A stretch of 64,000 nt of DNA from the NCBI GenBank assembly GCA_964528605.1, contig CAZGSV010000008.1, forward strand, positions 3,079 through 67,078, written 5' to 3'. Under the pieces are notes generated by a model. That model was not told the origin of the DNA. It saw nothing but the letters and a program-made list of their open reading frames with translations, and made no database searches. Shown here in pieces: positions 26,384 to 36,258 of this stretch (positions are counted from its first letter, which is position 1; every line of letters begins with the position of its first letter). Source of the DNA: CAZGSV01 sp964528605. Its GTDB lineage: Bacteria > Armatimonadota > Zipacnadia > CAZGSV01. Made by a program: the position numbers and the translations under genes.

Positions 26384-26725
26384 GTGCTGCGACCGTCCAC
26401 CCATAGGACATCCCCGTGGATGGTCTGTGGTGTCCTATCGGCCTTCGTAGCTGGGATCGCGGTGCCAGGCTGTATCTGGACTAGTCACCATGGAAAAGCG
26501 AGTACTCCCGCACCCGAGCCTCCGGGTCCGCACTCGGCTCCGTCAGCAGCGGGCCCGATGTGGGTTTTCACCAGACCTTCGCAAAGAGCGCACCAGTGCT
26601 CCAGTAACGAGGAAAACCCGGGCCCTGAGCGGCACGGAAAGAATCCCCGGCTGAAGCAGATACACGAGTTTATCGCGCCCAGAGGCGTCTTCGATTCCGT
26701 TGGCATTCTCACTGCTGGAAGGTGA
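26384..26725 (+). CDS. Possible small lipoprotein of unknown function
   Basis: GTG 26384 opens 113 codons with a hydrophobic stretch ending in a lipobox-like 'AVPGC'. The remainder is Pro/Ser-rich then charged and matches no family I know. It lies 15 bases after the previous stop and 5 bases before ATG 26731 of the next gene, which supports it as a real operon member. Composition alone is weak evidence. Confidence 0.4.
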   Translation: MLRPSTHRTSPWMVCGVLSAFVAGIAVPGCIWTSHHGKASTPAPEPPGPHSAPSAAGPMWVFTRPSQRAHQCSSNEENPGPERHGKNPRLKQIHEFIAPRGVFDSVGILTAGR

Positions 26726-26730
26726 CTGCG

Positions 26731-27819
26731 ATGCACATAAGGATCCTAAGCAGCAAGCACTTGTTGGCGGCGACACTCCTGGCAGTGACGGGGCTGATCG
26801 TGACGCCGACACCGACTCAGGCGTCTGTCCCGCACGTGGTGGCCAAGTGCAACAATGACAACGGTGCAACATGGTATGACTGGCGACCGACGTACATAGC
26901 CTTGACCGTGTACTTCAAAGGATTTGAGTACGCCTTCGGCGGCCTAACTATCACCAAGAGAGAGTGGGACTATGGAGATGGCACTGGATGGCACACAGTA
27001 GGCACGGGGGGAACAGGCAGCTGTGTCTACTATGTTTACGGTGCGAAGACCGCTACCTATCGCGTGACTGCAGACGGGAACACCTATCCAGACACCTGCT
27101 CGGTAACTGTGTTCTACGTGTGGCAAGACTATGCCCTCTGGTACTTCAATGGCGAGGACGCGCTCAATTATCACGAACAAGTAACGTGGACCGCCAGTGG
27201 CGCGACTACCGGGACCTTTAAGTGGGACGTCATCGCAGGCGCCGCTAAGGTTAACCTGGAGAACGATACTGACAGCATCACGAAGACCAACAACAACCAG
27301 GTAGGCGTAAAGAGCACGGCCGCCAGTGCAGATCCTGACGACGTGATGATCCGCTTCACTTACAACAGCGTAGCAGTCCGGGACCTCACTACCGAAGTGC
27401 TCGCTCCGGTAGCTTATGTCAATAGCATCAACTACGGCGATTGGGGGCCTGGATTCGAGACTATTTATAGAATGAGGGTTGAGGACGAGGTATTTCACAA
27501 CAAGCTTCCCGCTTCCTTGGAAGTGAACGAGCAGTTCGGCGCTTGGCAGTCGGACTATGCGGGACACAACTGGGGGGCGCCTATCGAATGGTCCACGTGG
27601 ACGCAGGCGGTGGGCCTCATAACGTACTTCGATGACTACTACCGCTTTCAGAACGAGGACGCTACTCCGACACCAGTGAATCACGATGATCCGAACGCAG
27701 GGGTGAAAGTCATGCACGCTCCCCAGTACTACCGCGGCGGCAGCCTCACCATAGGCAGCGGCTACCTGATGAAAAACCATACCATGCAGTTCTATCGAGG
27801 AAAAGGGGATCAGCTGTAG
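26731..27819 (+). CDS. Secreted protein with PKD-like fold, unknown function
   Basis: 362 residues with a signal peptide ('HLLAATLLAVTGLIVTPTPTQAS'). The first half has a PKD/Ig-like strand pattern ('KREWDYGDGTGWHTVG', then 'YRVTADGNTYPDTCSVTV'). The second half is rich in Trp, Tyr and Asp with no recognised motif. Base composition is visibly more AT-rich than the housekeeping genes. ATG 26731 is chosen over GTG 26722 because GGAAGG lies upstream at a good distance. The neighbours are also exported, so the role is probably extracellular or envelope-associated. Confidence 0.7.
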   Translation: MHIRILSSKHLLAATLLAVTGLIVTPTPTQASVPHVVAKCNNDNGATWYDWRPTYIALTVYFKGFEYAFGGLTITKREWDYGDGTGWHTVGTGGTGSCVYYVYGAKTATYRVTADGNTYPDTCSVTVFYVWQDYALWYFNGEDALNYHEQVTWTASGATTGTFKWDVIAGAAKVNLENDTDSITKTNNNQVGVKSTAASADPDDVMIRFTYNSVAVRDLTTEVLAPVAYVNSINYGDWGPGFETIYRMRVEDEVFHNKLPASLEVNEQFGAWQSDYAGHNWGAPIEWSTWTQAVGLITYFDDYYRFQNEDATPTPVNHDDPNAGVKVMHAPQYYRGGSLTIGSGYLMKNHTMQFYRGKGDQL

Positions 27820-27865
27820 GGGTCGTAGTAGGGCGTGGCCCCCCGCCCCGGAAAGGAGATTGGAA

Positions 27866-29239
27866 ATGATGCGAATTGTCAAAGTGTCAGTTGCTACCGG
27901 AGTTGTGTTGGGCTTGTTATCTGCTGTGTGCCTCTGTTCCCCCGAACCTGCTTGTGGCGACACGTCCACTCCGGCGCCCTCGGCGGCGCCAGTGGTTCCT
28001 TGGCACGGGAGGCCCGGCGTAGAAGGAGCCGAGACCTGGCGGGTCTTCGAGGAGTACTGGTTTGGCCATGCACCACGGGTACAACCCATCGAGAATGCCC
28101 CGGCGATCATGTGTGGCACCGTCACCGCGGAACGGGTGGAGGAAGAAAGCGAGGGCCCGGCTCTTGGCCGCCAGATGAAAGGACGGTGGCATGTCGTCGG
28201 CGTGAGCGTTGACGATGCAATCAAGGGGATGGACCGAGACACGAAGAGTGTTGAGGTAAGATTCTTTGCACCTAGCAAGTACCCTCCCCTATCGCTCGGC
28301 TCCTTACCGTATTCGTTGCTGATCAACGTCCGCTACCTCCTATTCTTAGGGCCCTCGGGCGACCCAGACCAGTACTACTTGCTCCAGAGCAGCGAGTATA
28401 TGCCTCCCCCCCTGCCCTTGGCGCCTACGCCGCCTGAGCAGCAAGAGGGGGCAAGCGTAAAGGATCGGCTCATCGTGGAACTCATCACCACGGCCCAGCA
28501 AGAGGCTGTGGAAGTGGCGGCACCCGCGATCCCAGTGCTGGGCTTCGTGGGGAGTGGGGACCAAAGGGCCGTGCAAGTCCTCATTGAACTGGCCGGGAAG
28601 GACCAGCCGAACCTAGCCGTACCAGCGATGAGAAGTCTAACTTTCGGCCCCGCCAAGGATCAGGATCTTCTGCCCCTGCTCGAAGAACTGACCAAGAAGG
28701 ACGACGTCAGTATTTCCGGTTCGGCTATCGCGGCTCGCCTCCGCCTTGGGGACAAGGCCGCGCTTTATGAAGCAGTGAACTGGAGCCAGGGAGCAAACCT
28801 GCCGCAGTACCAAGTTGAGGAGATTTCTGATGTCATCTGGTCCAACTCTTCTGAGGAACGCCTTAAGAAGGGTGACGAAGTGGTTGAGTGGGGGCTGTTG
28901 TTGCTGCTGGACTCAGACGGGCCGCGTTTTCGGCAATCCGCAACCCATGCCTTGGCCAGGATCGCGACCAAGGACCTCATACCTACGTTTATCAGGTTGC
29001 TGGACGACCCCGACTTGCGCGTGCACGTCCTGGCGCAGCTGGGGCTATATGAGGCAGCGGAGGGATGGCAGAATATCCTCGTCAAAGGCTACGCTCCGGC
29101 TTCGGATATTTTCCTGGAGGACCCACAGCGGTATGTGGCCCAGTGGAAGCGATGGTGGGAAGAAGGGGCAAAGATCGAACTCGCGCCTGGTGCTGTACCG
29201 ACGATACGCGTCGAGGTCGTGGCCCCAGGACAGGAGTAG
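27866..29239 (+). CDS. Exported HEAT-repeat protein
   Basis: 457 residues, start ATG 27866 after AAAGGAG. An N-terminal signal segment ('VATGVVLGLLSAVCLCS', possibly a lipobox) is followed by an OB-like part ('IMCGTVTAERVEEESEG...VRYLLFLGPSGD'). From about residue 215, HEAT-type helices follow ('AAPAIPVLGFVGSGDQRAVQVLIELAGK', 'SATHALARIATKDLIPTFIRLLDDPD'). HEAT repeats bind partner proteins; none can be named. It ends the cluster begun at 25112. Codon use is more AT-rich than the housekeeping genes. Confidence 0.75.
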   Translation: MMRIVKVSVATGVVLGLLSAVCLCSPEPACGDTSTPAPSAAPVVPWHGRPGVEGAETWRVFEEYWFGHAPRVQPIENAPAIMCGTVTAERVEEESEGPALGRQMKGRWHVVGVSVDDAIKGMDRDTKSVEVRFFAPSKYPPLSLGSLPYSLLINVRYLLFLGPSGDPDQYYLLQSSEYMPPPLPLAPTPPEQQEGASVKDRLIVELITTAQQEAVEVAAPAIPVLGFVGSGDQRAVQVLIELAGKDQPNLAVPAMRSLTFGPAKDQDLLPLLEELTKKDDVSISGSAIAARLRLGDKAALYEAVNWSQGANLPQYQVEEISDVIWSNSSEERLKKGDEVVEWGLLLLLDSDGPRFRQSATHALARIATKDLIPTFIRLLDDPDLRVHVLAQLGLYEAAEGWQNILVKGYAPASDIFLEDPQRYVAQWKRWWEEGAKIELAPGAVPTIRVEVVAPGQE

Positions 29240-29552
29240 GTAGCCATTGGCATTTTTATGACCCACGCACCAGGCTGCCACCTGCTCGACGTTCCGAGCC
29301 ATTCAACCGGCACTGCGCTCGGCACCGCACCCCGGGCATAGTCGGCCTCGCTCTGGCTCGACCGCCAGCCCGCCGCCCGCTGAAGCCACGATCTCCCGCG
29401 CCGGTTCAGGACGTCTCTCCTGGCCCGCCTCCCGTGGGCCGCGACCTCGCGTCTTGGCGCGCTGGGACCGTGCTGCTAGAGTACGCGCTGGCGCGGCGCT
29501 AGACGAGCGGCGCCGGCGAGAGCGGGCCGCGCCCCAGTTGGGAGGAACCGCA
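29240..29552. other. Intergenic region
   Basis: 313 bases between two + strand genes for exported proteins. No gene or repeat copy is recognised; a ribosome site (GGGAGGAA) precedes the next start. Confidence 0.5.
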
Positions 29553-30779
29553 ATGCTTGCTGCATGTTGTGCGGTCGTAGACTGTCATGCTCTAGGCACC
29601 AGGACGGAACTCGTGCTCCTCGTGCTGGTAGCGGTGCTGCTGATTGGCTGCCCCTCGGCGAACAGCCAACCCGCGCCCGGCGGCGCGCCACACCCGGTGG
29701 ACCTCAGGTCCTATCAGCACGGGATAGACTTCGTTCCCTTGCCCCAGGGCCGCTACTATCTCATCTGGTCCAGCGCCGGCAATCCCCCTCTTCGCATTGG
29801 TCGCCGAGGCGGCTGGACCCACGACATCTATTACTCCGTGTTCGATCCCGCTGCCCCCAGAATCGATCCCATTGCCCTGATCTCCTACCCCCAGGCGCAG
29901 GAGCCGTCCAGCGCGGCGATCTCCAAGGACGGGCACATCATGATTACCATGGAGGACGGGTGGAACACGCAGGAGTCCATTGCGCAACGCTACGGGGTGT
30001 ACGACGCCTCGCTCAAGCCCGTCCTGCCCTACCCTCAGATGGTGTTCGACGGAGGCCACTCCGGGCACGTCGCGGCCGTAGGTGACCGGTTCGTGGTCTT
30101 CTACGGGAACGAATGGGTTGACGGCGGCGGCGTGGACAACCTGGGTTCCGGCGACGACGTGTTGGCCGCCGTCTACAGCTCGACCGGGCACCCGGAGGCA
30201 ATCATTGACGTGGCCGTCGGGCCGGCGACCCGCGACTGGTGGCCCCTACTGGCCGGGGCCGAGAGCCGTGCGTGTCTGGTCTGGCAGCGCTTCGTGGATG
30301 GCGAGACCTACGCCGATCTGATGGTCGTGATGCTCGATCCGGCGGCGCCCGCGCTCGTCGGTGAGCCGGTGACCCTCCAGACCGAGGTGAAGTACTACAC
30401 TTACAGCGTGGAGTACATCCCCAGCGTGGACCGCTTCCTGATTCTGGGCGCCTTTCACGCCGGAGGAGGATTCGGCTACCTGCTTGACGAGAACGGCAAA
30501 GTTACGGGGTACAACGGGTCCTTGCCGCCCATCATCCGGGAATCCCAGTCGGCCGTGCGCGACGCCGACGGGAGCGCGCTGGTGGCCCATATCACCGCTC
30601 CGACAGGGTTGATGGTCCTTTCAGTCACCAGCACGGAGATCACGCTGGTAAAGGCGATCCCGGACGACTACGCGTGGCAGTATGGCGGGACCGATGGCAT
30701 CTTCCTCGACGCCAATCGAGTATTCATCGCCTCGCTGTCCTCCGGGGGTCTAGTGGCCAAGGTGTTCGACATCAGGTAG
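29553..30779 (+). CDS. Predicted lipoprotein with beta-propeller-like repeats, unknown function
   Basis: 408 residues. The N-terminus 'LVLLVLVAVLLIGCPS' is a lipoprotein signal with lipobox L-I-G-C. The mature protein is beta-rich with repeated short strands and Gly-Asp turns ('GHVAAVGDRFVVFYGNEW', 'YSVEYIPSVDRFLILGAFHAGGG', 'GIFLDANRVFIASL'), which suggests a propeller. No Asp boxes, PQQ motif or catalytic signature are visible. It has a strong ribosome site and probably starts its own transcript. Confidence 0.7.
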   Translation: MLAACCAVVDCHALGTRTELVLLVLVAVLLIGCPSANSQPAPGGAPHPVDLRSYQHGIDFVPLPQGRYYLIWSSAGNPPLRIGRRGGWTHDIYYSVFDPAAPRIDPIALISYPQAQEPSSAAISKDGHIMITMEDGWNTQESIAQRYGVYDASLKPVLPYPQMVFDGGHSGHVAAVGDRFVVFYGNEWVDGGGVDNLGSGDDVLAAVYSSTGHPEAIIDVAVGPATRDWWPLLAGAESRACLVWQRFVDGETYADLMVVMLDPAAPALVGEPVTLQTEVKYYTYSVEYIPSVDRFLILGAFHAGGGFGYLLDENGKVTGYNGSLPPIIRESQSAVRDADGSALVAHITAPTGLMVLSVTSTEITLVKAIPDDYAWQYGGTDGIFLDANRVFIASLSSGGLVAKVFDIR

Positions 30780-30842
30780 GCCAGGGCCCGCGAGTCCGCA
30801 ACGGCCCGGACAACGGAACCCGGGCCCCGCGCCTTGAGGGTT

Positions 30843-30894
30843 GGGGTCCCTAGTCTGAAGATCGCGCAACATAGACAAAGCGCCCACATCCGCG
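30843..30894. repeat. Partial copy of dispersed repeat A
   Basis: GAAGATCGCGCAACATAGA at 30857-30874 and flanks resemble the core of family A (GAAAGATCGCACAACATAGA at 56622-56750). The downstream CCGTCAATCCGGG block is absent. It lies between convergent genes. Confidence 0.5.
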
Positions 30895-31050
30895 TAGTCA
30901 GGTCCTGCTGAGCGTTGGCATGGGCGACCGCTGGCGCCCCACGCATAATCCCTGACGTAGGAGCCAACGGGTTAGGCGTCGCGGACGACATTGCGGACTT
31001 CGATACCGGAGCGCTCTGATAAACCTACCTGCGTTCTTCTCGGGCGCGAC

Positions 31051-32226
31051 TCATGCTCGCGTCAGCCAGTCCAGCCCGAGTATCGCCAGGATGATGGATT
31101 CTGTCGGCTGATCCTGACCCGCTTCGTAGAGGCAAGCGATCTCGCCGTTGGGGAGTACCGCTAGGCACGAGTAAGCGCTCGGTCCGGGGTGAAGCGTCTT
31201 GCCGACGGTCCAGGTATTCCCCTCATCATAACTCAGGCGCAGGGTCATGTTGACGCGGCTGGTCTCGCTGGCGGGGTTCGAGAATAGGATGATGTTCTCG
31301 CCTTGCTCGGGCCACGAATACCTGCGGATGCTGGCCTGGCAGATCGGCTCGATCAGGGCCGGATCGAAGTGCTGGTCACCCCAGGTCAACCCGCCGTCGG
31401 TGCTGATGGCGACCTGGCGGCTGCACTGGGAGCGGTCGTAATTCCGCATATTGAGCATGAGGCGGTCGGCGGTGAGTTCCACCACTTCGCACTCGTTCAC
31501 CTGAGGCTGCGGAGTACTGCCCCCGCAGTGCCAGGTCTCTCCGTGGTCGTCGGAATACATCACCTGGGAGTAGCCGGACTCCATTCCGGCTGGGATGTGG
31601 TCGCAGGGAATCAGCAGCCGCCCCCGGTGCGGCCCTCGCTCGATCTGGATGCCTGCTCCCGGGCCGGTCGCGTACCAGGTCCAGTCGGGCGGTTTGACCT
31701 GCGCCGTGATTTCCCGCGGCTCAGCCCAGGTGACGCCGTCATCTTCCGAGCGGGTGATGAAGACGCGCCGCGTGTCCTTGCCGGTCCGAGCGATGATGGC
31801 AGTTTCTGTGTCACCGCCGTCGTTCCACGTCATCGGAAGCCAGATGACGCCTGTCTCGCGGTCGAGCACCGGGCAGGGGTTGCCGCAGGTGTTGGCGCCG
31901 TCATCCCACACGACCCGCTGCTCGCTCCACGTCCGTCCGGCGTCGGTCGAGCCTTTGACCAGCAGGTCAACGTCGCCGCTGTCGCTACGGCCGTACTTGC
32001 GACCTTCGCAAAACGCGAGCAGGGTACCTCGCGAGGTCGCGATGATCGCCGGAATGCGGTAGGTGTGGTAGCCGTCCTCTCCGCTGGTGAACAACGCGCT
32101 TTGCCGCAGAAGCCCGGGGGCCGTCTCACCTCCGGCGTCGTTGCTTGCGAAGGCGCGGTCCTTTCCCAGCGCAAACATCAATGCCGCCGCGGCAACACCA
32201 AACGCCATAGTCCCCAAGTCCATCAT
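31051..32226 (-). CDS. Exo-alpha-sialidase (GH33-like)
   Basis: 391 residues with an N-terminal export signal ('MAFGVAAAALMFALG'). The family 'RIP' motif is present ('YHTYRIPAIIATSRGTLLAFCEGRK'), plus Asp boxes 'STDAGRTW', 'SEDDGVTW', 'SDDHGETW', 'STDGGLTW' and the catalytic-region Glu in 'QVNECEVVEL'. Unlike the Asp-box protein at 7951-9093 it keeps the key GH33 features and is a better sialidase candidate, releasing terminal sialic acids from glycans. It has a ribosome site AGGAGG 10 bases before ATG 32226. Confidence 0.9.
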   Translation of the reverse strand: MMDLGTMAFGVAAAALMFALGKDRAFASNDAGGETAPGLLRQSALFTSGEDGYHTYRIPAIIATSRGTLLAFCEGRKYGRSDSGDVDLLVKGSTDAGRTWSEQRVVWDDGANTCGNPCPVLDRETGVIWLPMTWNDGGDTETAIIARTGKDTRRVFITRSEDDGVTWAEPREITAQVKPPDWTWYATGPGAGIQIERGPHRGRLLIPCDHIPAGMESGYSQVMYSDDHGETWHCGGSTPQPQVNECEVVELTADRLMLNMRNYDRSQCSRQVAISTDGGLTWGDQHFDPALIEPICQASIRRYSWPEQGENIILFSNPASETSRVNMTLRLSYDEGNTWTVGKTLHPGPSAYSCLAVLPNGEIACLYEAGQDQPTESIILAILGLDWLTRA

Positions 32227-32477
32227 CTCCCGCAGGCCTCCTCATGACGCGCGCTCGATCTCGAGGCACAACCCAGGCTCGCAAGGCTTCCCGCGAAAAG
32301 CGCCGGTTCTCACGCTGCGGCCCCTCTGAGATCACGACGGCCCTCCGCTAGCCTGGGGGCGCGTGGGCTCGGGAAGTTGCTCATAGGGGATGGCGGCTCC
32401 GAGACTTCAGGTGAGGCGTCGCTCCCACTCGTCCGCTCACCAACCTTCGGCCGAGAGCAGCGACGGATCGCCCGCCA

Positions 32478-34391
32478 CTACTTCGCGGTGGTGGCCTCCT
32501 GCGCTGCGCCCCCGAACTGGCGATGATACAGAGCCGCGTATAGCCCTCCGTTGGCCAACAGTTCTGCGTGGGAGCCGACCTCAACAACGCGCCCTCTGTC
32601 GAGCACGACGATCTTGTCCGCATTGAGGATGGTCGAGAGCCGGTGCGCGATTATCAGAGAGGTGCGTCCCTGCAAAAGGGTCTCAAGGGCTTGTTTGATG
32701 AGGTACTCCGAAGTCGAATCCAGGTGGCTGGTTGCCTCGTCCAGGATCAAGATTTGCGGGTCCTTGAGCAAAGCGCGTGCGATAGCCAGCCGCTGCTTCT
32801 CGCCACCGGAGAGCCGGAAACCCCGCTCCCCCACCACGGTGTCGTATCCATTGGGGAGGCCGACGATGAATTCGTCAATGTTCGCGGACCGCGCCGCTGC
32901 AAACATCTCCTCCTCAGTTGCGCCGGGTTTGGCGTAGAGCAGGTTCTCCCGAACGCTCGTGTGGAACAGGAAAGTGTCCTGGGTGACGACCCCGATCTGC
33001 GCCCGAAGACTGTCCTGAGTTGTGTCGCGAAGGTCACGTCCGTCCAGAAGGATCCGACCTTGCGTCGGGTCGTAGAATCGGGGGAGCAGATAGGTGATTG
33101 TGGTCTTGCCGGCGCCGCTGGGACCCACAAGGGCGACCCGCTCGCCCGAGCGGATCTCGAACGACACATCCTGGAGGGCCGGGCGGGTTGCGACGCCGGG
33201 TTCTGCTGCCTTGCCTTCCCGCTTGCCGCCACGGCGTGGCGGCCGCGGATATTCGAACGTGACATGATCGAGACCGATGTCGCCACGGACGTGAGTGAGC
33301 GCCACCGCGTCGGCCCTGTCCATAACATCCGGTCGTCGGTCCAGATACTCGAAGATGCGCTCGAACACCGCCAGAGCGCCCTGCAGAGACACATACACAT
33401 TGGCCAGCTGCCCGACGGGCCGGTAGAGGTTGGTGAGGTAGGCAACGAAGGCGATCAGAGTACCGATGGACAACTGCGCTCGGATGGCCTGGTGGCCTCC
33501 GAGAAGGTAGATCAGCGCCGGCCCGGCTACGCTGAACACCGCCAGGCACATGAAGAGCCATCGCCCCGCCATGGCCTGCCGCACGTTCAAGTCCATCAAC
33601 CCGCGGTTCCGCCTGCTGAACTGGTCTGCGTCGGTGTCCACCTGCCCGAAGATCTTGGCCAGCACCATCCCCCCGATGTTAAGCCGCTCCTCCATGAAGG
33701 CCAGCAGCTCGGCCTGCTGTTCCTGTGTCTGCCGCGAGAGACGGCGACGAATCCTGCCCACCAGCCGCGTGGGCAGATAGAAGGTCGGAACGATCGCAAC
33801 CGCCAACAGAGCCAGCCACGGGTTCAGCGAGAAGATGACGACGAGCGTCGCTGCGAGAGTCATTACGTTGCTCGCGATCGACACGACCGTCGAGGTCGCT
33901 ACGTCCTGCACTGCGCCGACATCGTTGTTCACGCGCGACACGATCTCGCCCGCGCGGGTCGTGGTATAAAAGCCGAGTGACTGCCGCTGCAGGTGCTGGT
34001 AGAGCTGATTGCGGAGATCGAACGTGATGCTTTGACCAACGGACGTGCTTAGGTAGCTCTGCAGCACACCAATGAGGCCTGAGACGACCGTCAGCCCCAC
34101 GATCGCTCCCACCAGCAGGTGCAGCAGCCGCGCATCGTGGCCGGGGATGGCATCGTCTAGGATCCCCCGCACGCACAGCGGCGGGAGCACTCCCAGGCCC
34201 GAGGTGGCCCCGATGCACAGGAGGATCACCAGCCACTGCGCCCAGTAGGGCGTGAGGTAGGCGGCCACGCGGCGCACCCGTGCGCGCGTGATCGGCGCCA
34301 GTGCCTCGTCACTGCCCGCCTCCGCTTGTCTGCGGAGGCCGTGGGTTCTGGGCATGCCGCCAATACTTCCTTCCGGGCCCCTGAACTTCAT
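32478..34391 (-). CDS. ABC exporter with fused membrane and ATPase domains
   Basis: 637 residues. The N-terminal half has six transmembrane helices of the type I exporter fold ('WLVILLCIGATSGLGVLPPL', 'SIASNVMTLAATLVVIFSL'). The C-terminal ATPase has Walker A 'VGPSGAGKTTI' (about 420), the signature 'LSGGEKQRLAIARALL' (about 530) and Walker B 'ILILDEATSHLDS'. It is a half-transporter that would act as a homodimer, moving a drug, lipid or peptide outward; the substrate is unknown. It is a single gene with no visible partner. ATG 34391 is preferred over GTG 34394. Confidence 0.92.
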   Translation of the reverse strand: MKFRGPEGSIGGMPRTHGLRRQAEAGSDEALAPITRARVRRVAAYLTPYWAQWLVILLCIGATSGLGVLPPLCVRGILDDAIPGHDARLLHLLVGAIVGLTVVSGLIGVLQSYLSTSVGQSITFDLRNQLYQHLQRQSLGFYTTTRAGEIVSRVNNDVGAVQDVATSTVVSIASNVMTLAATLVVIFSLNPWLALLAVAIVPTFYLPTRLVGRIRRRLSRQTQEQQAELLAFMEERLNIGGMVLAKIFGQVDTDADQFSRRNRGLMDLNVRQAMAGRWLFMCLAVFSVAGPALIYLLGGHQAIRAQLSIGTLIAFVAYLTNLYRPVGQLANVYVSLQGALAVFERIFEYLDRRPDVMDRADAVALTHVRGDIGLDHVTFEYPRPPRRGGKREGKAAEPGVATRPALQDVSFEIRSGERVALVGPSGAGKTTITYLLPRFYDPTQGRILLDGRDLRDTTQDSLRAQIGVVTQDTFLFHTSVRENLLYAKPGATEEEMFAAARSANIDEFIVGLPNGYDTVVGERGFRLSGGEKQRLAIARALLKDPQILILDEATSHLDSTSEYLIKQALETLLQGRTSLIIAHRLSTILNADKIVVLDRGRVVEVGSHAELLANGGLYAALYHRQFGGAAQEATTAK

Positions 34392-34394
34392 CAC

Positions 34395-34920
34395 TTACAT
34401 CTCCTGCCTCGCTCACCACACCACATGAAACACCATCTCGTTTCTCTAGACTTCCCGGTTGTGTCGGGGCCGCCGCACTGATCGCCAATATCACCGGCCA
34501 CTAGGAAAGGGAATACCCCAGCGACCCGCTCGTAGTGCCGCCGGGCAACCCGGCCACCCAGCAGGTATCCATGACGTAGCCACATTTGTTATGCGACATG
34601 TTATGTCACCGTCGTGGGGTGGGCAACCCTCTTGGCCGTGAACCCGGCTCGATTGGCGGAGCGTATGTGACCTGGGACGACAGCAAGACTTCTGTGCCCG
34701 CAAGCAGCCCAGCCGGGAGCGACCTTGCTCTCCTGTCTACCGTCCGCGACGCCTATCTGCCGACATACTCCCCGGACTCGTTTTCGGGCGCGAGGTCAGC
34801 AGCCTTCGACGCGATGCAGTGCCGCTAGCGGGGGCAGGACGGGGGCGGTGTGTCGCCGCTGATTTCAGGGCTTTCCTTGAACCGCTTGCAGCGCGCTGGG
34901 GGCCCAGGTTCCCGCTCACA
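34395..34920. other. Intergenic region with repeat B and a shared 19-base block
   Basis: No gene is seen. Family B copy 2 is at 34727-34798. CAAGACTTCTGTGCCCGCA at 34684-34702 recurs exactly at 56102-56120. Confidence 0.7.
34727..34798 (+). repeat. Dispersed repeat, family B, copy 2
   Basis: Contains CTCCTGTCTACCGTCC, GCCTATCTGC, GACATACTCCCCGGACTCG and GGGCGCGAGGTCA in the family order. Confidence 0.75.
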
Positions 34921-35916
34921 TCACCGTTGCGAAATCTCCACCTGTCGCCCTTCCCGGTAAGAGGTGTAGGCCGCCTCCATCAGTTCGGTCAGTTGGGTCC
35001 CCTCTTCCAGCCCAAACGGTATCGGCCTGTCATTGAGGATGCCGTCCACCCACATTCGGAGGGGACTCGGCAACCGTTCGGGCAAGGAATCGGGGCTGTG
35101 CCACCCCTTCTCCGAGAGGCCCTCTTTGGTTGAGATAAGCTGGACGCCGCCCGCCGGGCCTCCCACCACCAGGCAACCTTCCGTGCCGTGAAGTTCCAGT
35201 GTGCTGGGGCTATGAGTTGAGACGAAGCCCGTTTCCACCACCGCCAAACCCTTGTTCTCGAACTCAATGATCGAGACCGAATTGTCCTCCACGGCATGTC
35301 CGGTCACATTGCTGAAGCCCGAGACGATCCGAACCGGTCGCCCCATGATCCATCGCGCGAGGTACATGGGATGCGCTCCCAGATCCATCATGGCGCCGCC
35401 GCCGCAGGCATCGGGGTCGTAGAAGTGCGGCGGCAGCCACCCCGCGCTCGCGCCGTTGTGGGCGAAACGCACGCGCAACAGAGTTACCTCCCCGGTTAGC
35501 CTCTGCTCCGCCGCCTGCTTGGCGAACAGGAAGCCGGGCTCGGTGCGCGCTGGGAAGGATATGCCGAACTTCACCCCGGCTTGCCGCACTGCCTCGGCAA
35601 TAGCCTGGCACTCCTTCACGGTTAGGGCCATCACCTTTTCCGTGAAAATGTGCTTGCCGGCTCGCGCCGCTGCGACCATGACCTCCGCGTGGCGATTGGT
35701 GGGCGCACACACAACGACGCCATCGAGGTCTTTCCTGGCCAGGAACGCGTCCCGGTCCGCCTCGTACGGCACGTTCAACTCGACAGCCCATTCGCCGCCG
35801 CGTTCGGGGTCTTCATCCCAGACGGCCGCAATCCCCACGTCAGGGATGTCCCGCAGGTCCTTGGCATAGCCTCTGGCGTGCACATGCCATCCGCTCATCA
35901 TGCCGATCCGCAACAT
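34921..35916 (-). CDS. Gfo/Idh/MocA-family oxidoreductase
   Basis: 331 residues. The N-terminal Rossmann fold begins 'LRIGMMSGWHVHARGYAKDL'; 'VVVCAPTNRHAEVMVAAARAGKHIFTEKVMALT' contains the family's EK motif, here EKVM rather than EKP. The C-terminal half has the typical beta-sheet dimer domain with 'GGGAMMDLGAHPMYLARWIMG' (metal- or substrate-side Asp and His). These enzymes oxidise or epimerise sugars and inositols with NAD(P). The substrate cannot be told. It stands alone, between the ABC exporter and the tRNA-His gene. Confidence 0.92.
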   Translation of the reverse strand: MLRIGMMSGWHVHARGYAKDLRDIPDVGIAAVWDEDPERGGEWAVELNVPYEADRDAFLARKDLDGVVVCAPTNRHAEVMVAAARAGKHIFTEKVMALTVKECQAIAEAVRQAGVKFGISFPARTEPGFLFAKQAAEQRLTGEVTLLRVRFAHNGASAGWLPPHFYDPDACGGGAMMDLGAHPMYLARWIMGRPVRIVSGFSNVTGHAVEDNSVSIIEFENKGLAVVETGFVSTHSPSTLELHGTEGCLVVGGPAGGVQLISTKEGLSEKGWHSPDSLPERLPSPLRMWVDGILNDRPIPFGLEEGTQLTELMEAAYTSYREGRQVEISQR

Positions 35917-36258
35917 GTCCTACTCTACCTCCTCTTCCGCTTCCGTCGTCTGCGTTTCCGTCCGCGAGACTCGGGTTGATCGGGGAGAGGATAACGCCCT
36001 CCGGTCACCTCGCGCCAGTCGGTGGCCTTGCCCCTCGCTCAGAGGGGCTCGGAGCGTACGCCAGTGTGAGGCTTTCCGGACCGTAGACTGGAGGCAAGGT
36101 GGCCTGAGGCGACTCGCCCCGGGAGAGTCCATGAGCAGAGGGCGAGGCGTCTGTCTTCCTAGCGTCCGGTCGCCCAGATCCGGCTGGAGACCCGCCGTAC
36201 GGCCGCTTGTGCCGGTGTTGGCCTTTGGCCACCAAGAGACAAGGGCGCACAACACTGG
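35917..36258. other. Intergenic region before tRNA-His
   Basis: 342 bases between the oxidoreductase start and the 3' end of tRNA-His copy 1. No gene is seen. The last bases ('ACTGGGG') begin the 20-kb duplicated tRNA block. Confidence 0.5.
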
